DNA from: Pseudofabraea citricarpa
Taxonomy: Eukaryota; Ascomycota; Leotiomycetes; Helotiales; Dermateaceae
Length of the DNA stretch: 64,000 bases
Direction: 5' to 3'
Assembly: GCA_029641185.1 (NCBI GenBank)
Contig: JAPWGK010000005.1
Location: 1,860,001 to 1,924,000 of the forward strand
The notes below the pieces were generated by a model. That model was not told the origin of the DNA. It saw only the letters and a list, made by a program, of their open reading frames with translations, and did no database searches. A program made the position numbers and the translations under genes. Each line of letters begins with the position of its first letter. The stretch's first letter is position 1. Below, one piece after another: positions 58,258 to 64,000 of this stretch.

Positions 58258-60234
58258 TATGATGATATATATTTCTGTTTTTCTTTCTGATGGGTAGATA
58301 CGGTCGAAGAGGATGTAGTAGTAGTAGTATATGTAGAAGCTGAAAAGAAGAACCGGTGCTGAAGGTAGGAAGTCGAAGTCGAAGTCGAAGTCGGAGTCTC
58401 GTGAGGAATATTCAACCCAAGGCTTCAGAAGGTGGGTGGATAGGTATAGTTAGTTGCTTTCACCACAACTAAAACGAACGTATAGATATATATAAAAACA
58501 CAAAGGGGGGATTTAGATAATAATGATGATGAAGGAACAATCAATGTCCACACTTCCTAACTAGTGCTGGTGCTGATGCTGGTGCTGGTGCTGGTAAAGA
58601 TGATGATGGAGTGTTGAAAGCGATAAGTGACTTTTCTCAGGTCTCCCGCTCAAGACCACGAGCAGCTATTTAAAGCGAGGAGACGCAGAGAAATCAGGAG
58701 AGAGAAGAAGAAGAAAAAAAAGGGCCCCCAAAAGGCCAAGTCAGCAATTCGTTTTTTCCCGGCATGCAGGAGCAGGAAAGCCAAAGCAGGAGCAAGACCA
58801 GAAGCAGATGACACGAGGCGGACGAGCGAACGACGAGACGAAAGTCTTCTCTCCTCGTCCAGAAGAGTGGAAAGCCAGACCGGGGGTCCTGTCCTGCTGC
58901 ATATTTGGTTGGTGGTTGGTGGTTGCTGGTTGGTGGTTGCTGTTGCTTCCCAGCAAGTACTGTAAAGCCATCAATCAACCCCACAGTCCGTCCAGTTGTT
59001 CCTCGCACCGTCGCCGGCACCCCAGCACCACCAAAACCACTGTACCCATTAGGAACACCAGGAACACCAGGATACCCACGGCGAGCCCCCAGGAACTCGC
59101 AGGAACAAGTACCAAAACAGTACACATTCGTCCATCTGCAGCGAAGCCAAATCCCCCGAAATGCGTGCCTCGCGTGCCGAGCTGCCACGTTCACGTTGGA
59201 GGGTGACCTCGCGAATGGGAAGGCCGCGCTGATCTCCCGGACGCACACATAGTTCTACACAGTAGCGAGATTCGTCGACGATGCATACTGTACAGAAGCT
59301 ACTGTACTGTATATGCGTATGCGGCCCGTGGGAACACTGCAGTTGCAGTTGCAGTGACTGGAACGAAAAGGGATCGCCTCGCCGTGATGATTCGCTGCTG
59401 GCCTCACGCTCTCACGCTGCCGTGCCAGATATACAGGCCCGGATGGGGAGGGAGAGAGACTCTAGGCCTTTCGGGCGCGTTGTGCGCTTGACGACGCTTG
59501 ACGACGCTTGACGCTGGAGGGCCCCTCATCTGCTCATCTGTCACTTTTACCTTACCTTCTTGACCACGGCCAGCACAAGCCCAACTCCATCACGGGATTC
59601 GAGGACATGTGGTTTAGCACGTTACAAAGACGGCGCGTGTCATCGGTACGGTACCACGTTGAAATTGGGCACTGGGCATGATTGTGATAGATTCCTATTA
59701 AGTGACTCCGCTCCCACTTTTCTACCGACTTCAACCATTTACATTCAGGCCCGCATGAGATGACTCGCCAGCCTCGCTCAGTGCTGTCTGCTCCAGACGC
59801 ACGAGGTGGCTGGTGCCGTAACCCAACCATGGTGGGTGAGTCGAGATGATGATGAGGAGACTCAACACCCGCCGCCGGTATGCTTAAATCAATGACACTT
59901 ATCGTACCACGCGCCACTTGGCCGCAAATAGAATGACAGAAAGAGATGTGGACTAAGTTGAAGTAGTCCACAAAGACGACTAAAGCGTCTTGGATCTGAT
60001 GTTGAACGCCTATTGTTTTGGTTGCAAAAACAGAGACAGAGCCACACAGATACCCAAGCCGGGCGACCACGAGCATAGGACAACGATGTTGTGATCGTTG
60101 TTTCTGCTATGTAGTCCCGCTTTCACCTTTGATATCGACCAATCTCCTCCGACGTGTCCACCCTACATGTCCATATCAAATCTCGCCCGCCGAACCTTCT
60201 CGCCATCCTTCGCTTCGCCAGCTGATGTGTGAAA
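58258..60234. other. gene-free GC-rich stretch with simple repeats
   Basis: About 2 kb between the start of the repeat protein gene and the stop of NEP1. It has GGTGCTGAT/GGTGCT repeats (58563-58600), GGTTGGTGGTTG repeats (58908-58945) and a GCTTGACGAC decamer repeat (59485-59513). Open frames up to 184 codons in several overlapping phases reflect stop-poor composition; none shows a domain or codon pattern that convinces. Confidence 0.5.
59485..59513. repeat. GCTTGACGAC 10-bp tandem repeat
   Basis: Nearly three copies of the decamer GCTTGACGAC in intergenic DNA. Confidence 0.8.
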
Positions 60235-61055
60235 CTAGCAGATATCCCAGACGTCCTCCGCAGCGTGGCAAAACTTGCTGCAGGCGACACTTGCTGACAA
60301 GCTGTAATTACTGATGGAAATCTTCTCGTCCACGAAGGCATCGGCAAAGTTGTCAGAGCCCTTCGCCATGGCGCCCACGAACACGCAAATGCTCTCGTTC
60401 TCGTCCAACCTCTCCACATATTCCCTGACCTTGACCAGCTCGGCGTCGAAACTCAGAGTAACCTTGCGGCAATTTGGGGGGAGGTGATCCGAAATTGGGT
60501 TGGGGATGACTCTGAGGAGCTTCTCCTGCGAATTGGTGGATCTGATTGACAGGCGGTGTAGTAGTTGAACCATCAGACCAGCGAAACGTTTGAAAGTTCT
60601 TGGAATACGGACGGTGGGGCTGACCTCGATCAGGACGCCTTTGGCGGTGTGGATGTAGATCTGAAGCCTGCCAGCTTTGTTGACTGGAGAATCAAGGAGG
60701 GTAAGGAGGCACTGTGGGTTGGGGTTGATTAGTTCCATGTCTCTTCAGGATGGGTCCAATCGCCTCGCCATACCTGATGTGTAATATCGGGTCTGGCGTC
60801 GCTGATGTCGCGGTTCATCTTCCGCATCACGCCAATGTGCTCGTCGCTGTTGAGGAGAGAGTATTTCTCGTCGCGCTGTGCGCCTGGTCGGCCACCGCCG
60901 TGGGAGGCCTTGTAGGTTTCGAGACTGGCATTTGACAAGACGACAATCAACCTCTTGGTGTCCTTATCGGTGGAGGGGATAGGGACATGCTGCTCTGCGA
61001 CCAGCTGGGGCAGGGCTGGCGGCGGGAGCGACTGGGTTCCTTCGAGAGTAGACAT
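60235..61055 (-). CDS. NEP1: 18S rRNA pseudouridine N1-methyltransferase Nep1/Emg1
   Basis: Exons 60774-61055 and 60235-60711 (62-bp intron) give 252 residues, the standard length. The protein reads [46 protein letters not shown], then [55 protein letters not shown] and a C-terminal knot region [22 protein letters not shown]. These match SPOUT-class Nep1, which methylates pseudouridine in the 18S rRNA P-site loop and is needed for 40S subunit biogenesis in the nucleolus. The intron joins ITHQ to CLLTLL exactly. An unspliced reading ends soon after with [13 protein letters not shown], which is not family-like. Confidence 0.95.
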
Positions 61056-63718
61056 ATTAGTATGGATGCGGCTCTGATGTTGAGATCGTGCGCAGCAGCA
61101 GGGTGGGGTACTTCAGTGTTGAAGGGTCTGGTGCGGGGTGATGGATGGCTGTAAAAATGCAGGCTCGAGGGGAGAAGAGAAGAAAAAAAAGGTTGTCCAG
61201 ATTGGAAAATTTTGACTTCTCAACACACGCGGAGCTCAGGAATGAGTGGCCCGCCGCGCGCTTGTGGGAAAGCAAACAGATTCACGGAACCAGATCAATT
61301 GGGAGCTTACTTTGTCGTTTGACAACTCTTTCTTGCGGGGACGACATCGTTTCTGCTGGTTCTGGTGAGAGTGAGAGGGAGAGAGAGGACTAATTGAATT
61401 GTGTGATCAGTAGCAGATTTTGCGATTTTTGCTGTGTCGCCTTGTGCTGGGAGGGGAGAGGAGGGGCATACATACACTGTGACTTTCTTAGTTTTGCTCG
61501 TCGCGCGGTTCGATTGGGCGGGCTGTGAGACGACGTAGGAAGAAGATCAGAGGGGGAGATACAGCGGTGGAATGTCAGTGACGGAACTAACTCAGGACTG
61601 GAATGCGTTCAGTGAGGAGGGCAGGATTTATAGAGTCGAGGAAGAAAGGGAAGAAAAGGGTCTGACTCGGGTTCGGGGTGTGGGAAAAGGGAAAAGGGAA
61701 AAGGGAAATGGGGAAGGAAGAAAGCGGGCCCATGCTAGATCAGAATGCTCCGAGCTCGCGACAAAATCAAAGGAAGGAAGTGACACTACACTACACTCGA
61801 GAACTACGGCGAACTACTTCGACACCCGCATCAAAACTAAAGTCTAATACTGGAAGGTAAGTGAGTGCTGAGTGCTGAGAGCTGAGAGTGACACTGGCTG
61901 ACCCTGAGACTGACGAGTGACACGCTGAGGGCTGCGTGACAGTGACACGATGGAATGCCAAAGAACTATAATGCTGCAGATATCACCACGACTGGTTTCG
62001 TTTCCATGCACCCCATCGCATGCAATACTCCGTACCTGACCCTGACTTCCCCAGCCTTTCTGACAGCATCCCTTGTTCTTCAACCCCACTTCACAGACAT
62101 GTTCTGCTGCAGGATGAATAATCTGGCCAAAGAGAGGAAACCAGCATATCAAAATAACAAGGCCACTCGTGCTTTATTCCCCATCCTCGACTACCCTACA
62201 ACTCTCCCTCTCCCTCTCTTCACCTTTCAAGGATGGTCTTACCTTGCTTTTTGCTCACGTCAGATCCGTCTTCCTCAAGGAAAGGTAAATAAGGTAAGGT
62301 ACGTACAGTAGTAGCAGCACCCTGTCGAAGAACACCGTCGCCGCTTATCCCACCTTGTGCTCCCTACCTACACTACAGTACCTAGATAGATACCTCTTAT
62401 TCGGGTTATGCTTGTATCTACATACTAAAAATGTCAGCATTTAACCTTCCCATCACCCAGCTCGGCCAATCTTTAGGTCCTGGAGAGCATTAGGAAACTC
62501 CGAAAGATTACGGCTGCAAGCGAGCTCGGCGAGGCAGAGGCACAGGCACAGAAACCCCCCGAGTAGATATCGCGAGGCGGCTTTTTGCATTTCCTCGGCG
62601 CCTTGGAGAAGAAGTATATAAGTCACCTCCAGGGACGTCCGCCGCCTGGAGATCTGGTCGTGGTACGAGATGGAAGTCAATCGAGCGTTGGTTTGGAAGG
62701 ATTCATCCCCATGCCTACAGTACTGTATTGTGCTCTCTTTTTCTTACTTTCTGCCCTTCTTCTCGAACTCTCTCCAAGCCACCGAAAGTCACTGGATCCT
62801 CCATCGCCCTGGCACTCGGCGCAACCAATCCTGTATCACATGGAAACAAAATAGAAGATAAAACCCACGTAATCCCTTAACCATCCACTTTCTGCCTTTC
62901 TCGCCGTCATCGGTAAAAGCAAAATACCATCGAGGCTCTTATTCCGCATCTTGGATTCGCAACCACCCAATCAGGAAGAAGATTCGGCGACTTTTTATTT
63001 TTAAATCTTCATGATTACGGTACGTTCGGTGTAATCATGGTGTATGCATGCATGGTAATCGGAGTGCGACGCGACGCTTGCTCTCCGCCATGGGAACCCC
63101 AAGGTTCTCTACTCTACAGTACCCGTACGCAGAAGATCACGTACGCATCAAGAAGAGCGTGCCACGACTTTTGGCCTTGACTTTGGCACCGACCGCCAGA
63201 GAGGCGAAACCCCAACGATTTGACTCGCCTTGCGTGGGGAACAGGAAGGAGAAAAGAAAAGAAAAGTATAATACCCCGTACAGGTCAGGCCGCCAAGCCA
63301 TCCCCAAACATCTCGACTCCATGGCTGCAGCCAAGCAAGCACAGGAAACATCGCAACGGACTAACTCGTACGAGTAAGATGAACACCATAGAAACTCGCA
63401 ACCGCAAACATGCAAACCTCTAGCTTCTTGGGAGCAAACAACAATGTCTTTTACCAGATGTTGCTATGTAGGCCAATTTCCAACCACATTCTCAGTGCTT
63501 CTGGCACGCAAGGGCGCGCATTTCTCCTCGAGTCTGATGAGCTCTCCTTCGCCCCAGGATACAAACAGATGGGCCCGGTGCATCCTCGTCTCTTCTTCGT
63601 TTGTTTTTCTTATCCATCTTTTCGAAAAGAACGAAGAAAAGTATCTTCTCCATACTTTTTGCTCCGCTCGTTCCTCTATCGCTCGTTAGCGCTCGCTCCT
63701 TTGAAAAACTAATGCAAG
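61056..63718. other. 2.7-kb gene-free stretch with purine repeats
   Basis: Both flanking genes are transcribed away from this stretch, so it holds the NEP1 promoter and that of the next gene. Visible structures are a GGGAAAA repeat (61681-61707), GAGTGCTGA-type repeats (61862-61945) and GTACTGTA/TACAGTA words near 62300, 62720 and 63115. No coding exon was recognised. Confidence 0.5.
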
Positions 63719-64000
63719 ATGCTCCATCACTCGCTCATGGCGTTTCCACCCACCATGCCGACCTTCAACTCGGCCGATTGGATGAAGCGTGATATTGTTT
63801 TGAAATATACCCTCGTTTTATTTGGCATCACGGCTTGGGTTTTTGTCTCGATCCGAATGTGGATTCGGAGTCGATTGATCAAAAGCGTATCGGCCGATGA
63901 TCTGTTCTTGCTCGCAACTTCGGTATATCCCAATTCACTGTCTAATAAAGAGACCCGTATACTTATACGAGTTTAGTTGAGCTACCTGGCATACATACTG
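63719..64000 (+). CDS. SAT4/rhodopsin-domain-like integral membrane protein, 5' part
   Basis: The first exon 63719-63922 encodes a short N-terminus, one hydrophobic segment (VLKYTLVLFGITAWVFVSIRMW) and IRSRLIKSVSADDLFLLAT. The Arg-rich loop followed by the DD pair is the hallmark of fungal SAT4/rhodopsin-domain proteins (often called PTH11-like), seven-segment membrane proteins of the plasma membrane with poorly known roles. A donor GTATAT at 63923 and an acceptor TTTAG at 63976 lead to exon 2, which continues as LSYLAYIL to the window end. The initiator may be 63719, 63737 or 63752; all are in frame before the first segment. The rest lies beyond base 64000. Confidence 0.7.

Noticed and set aside
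58694..59248. 184-codon minus-strand frame and overlapping plus-strand frames
   Set aside because: Several phases are open at once because of GC-rich, stop-poor repeats; no domain, no intron logic and no consistent composition.
59552..60076. 174-codon minus-strand frame downstream of NEP1
   Set aside because: No family resemblance, and competing frames are also open here; treated as a chance frame.
1..64000. tRNA genes, rRNA and CRISPR arrays
   Set aside because: No cloverleaf with recognisable A and B boxes and no repeat-spacer pattern was noticed by eye; a tRNAscan run would be needed to exclude tRNAs fully.

Overview
The window is nuclear DNA from a filamentous ascomycete (Pezizomycotina; a leotiomycete is plausible, but the species cannot be read from the sequence). 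The evidence is intron-bearing genes with short GT-AG introns (about 46-190 bp, many with CTAAC/CTGAC-like branch sites), typical fungal families (Zn2Cys6 factor, NACHT/WD40 NLR, hybrid histidine kinase, NCS1 and amino-acid permeases, DUF2434-like membrane protein), and long gene-free stretches rich in microsatellites. Exon boundaries were derived by hand from reading frame, splice signals and family resemblance.

Left part (1-9.3 kb): the C-terminal end of a Gln/Ser-rich probable regulator, a Ure2-like glutathione S-transferase (minus), then a divergent pair made of a purine-cytosine permease (minus) and guanine deaminase (plus) sharing a 483-bp promoter with two GATA-factor sites, and a small coiled-coil protein ending in a CAAX box.

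Middle-left (9.3-20 kb): a three-part NLR (SesB-like alpha/beta hydrolase, NACHT, degenerate WD40) whose 5' end is unclear and abuts an AT-rich stretch that may be a transposon relic. Next come three decayed or frame-disrupted metabolic genes: ethanolamine kinase-like, HAD phosphatase, and dialkylglycine decarboxylase-type aminotransferase. Each is best explained by at least one missing base.

Middle (20-46.3 kb): an F-box/2EXR-like protein with an acidic Ser-Asp repeat, an amino-acid permease, a UPC2-like Zn2Cys6 factor, a second GST, a short-chain dehydrogenase, another amino-acid permease, an MFS sugar permease and a GABA/choline-type permease. Two large gene-poor stretches (32.7-36.5 and 40.7-44.3 kb) lie between them. 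The three amino-acid/amine permeases, one sugar permease and one purine permease make the window rich in nutrient uptake genes.

Right part (46.3-64 kb): mostly housekeeping. It holds a DUF2434-like membrane protein divergent from COG5 (Golgi tethering), a PAS-containing hybrid histidine kinase, a membrane-anchored protein with VHSKAPS heptad repeats, the 18S rRNA methyltransferase Nep1/Emg1, and the first exon of a SAT4/rhodopsin-domain-like membrane protein cut by the window end.
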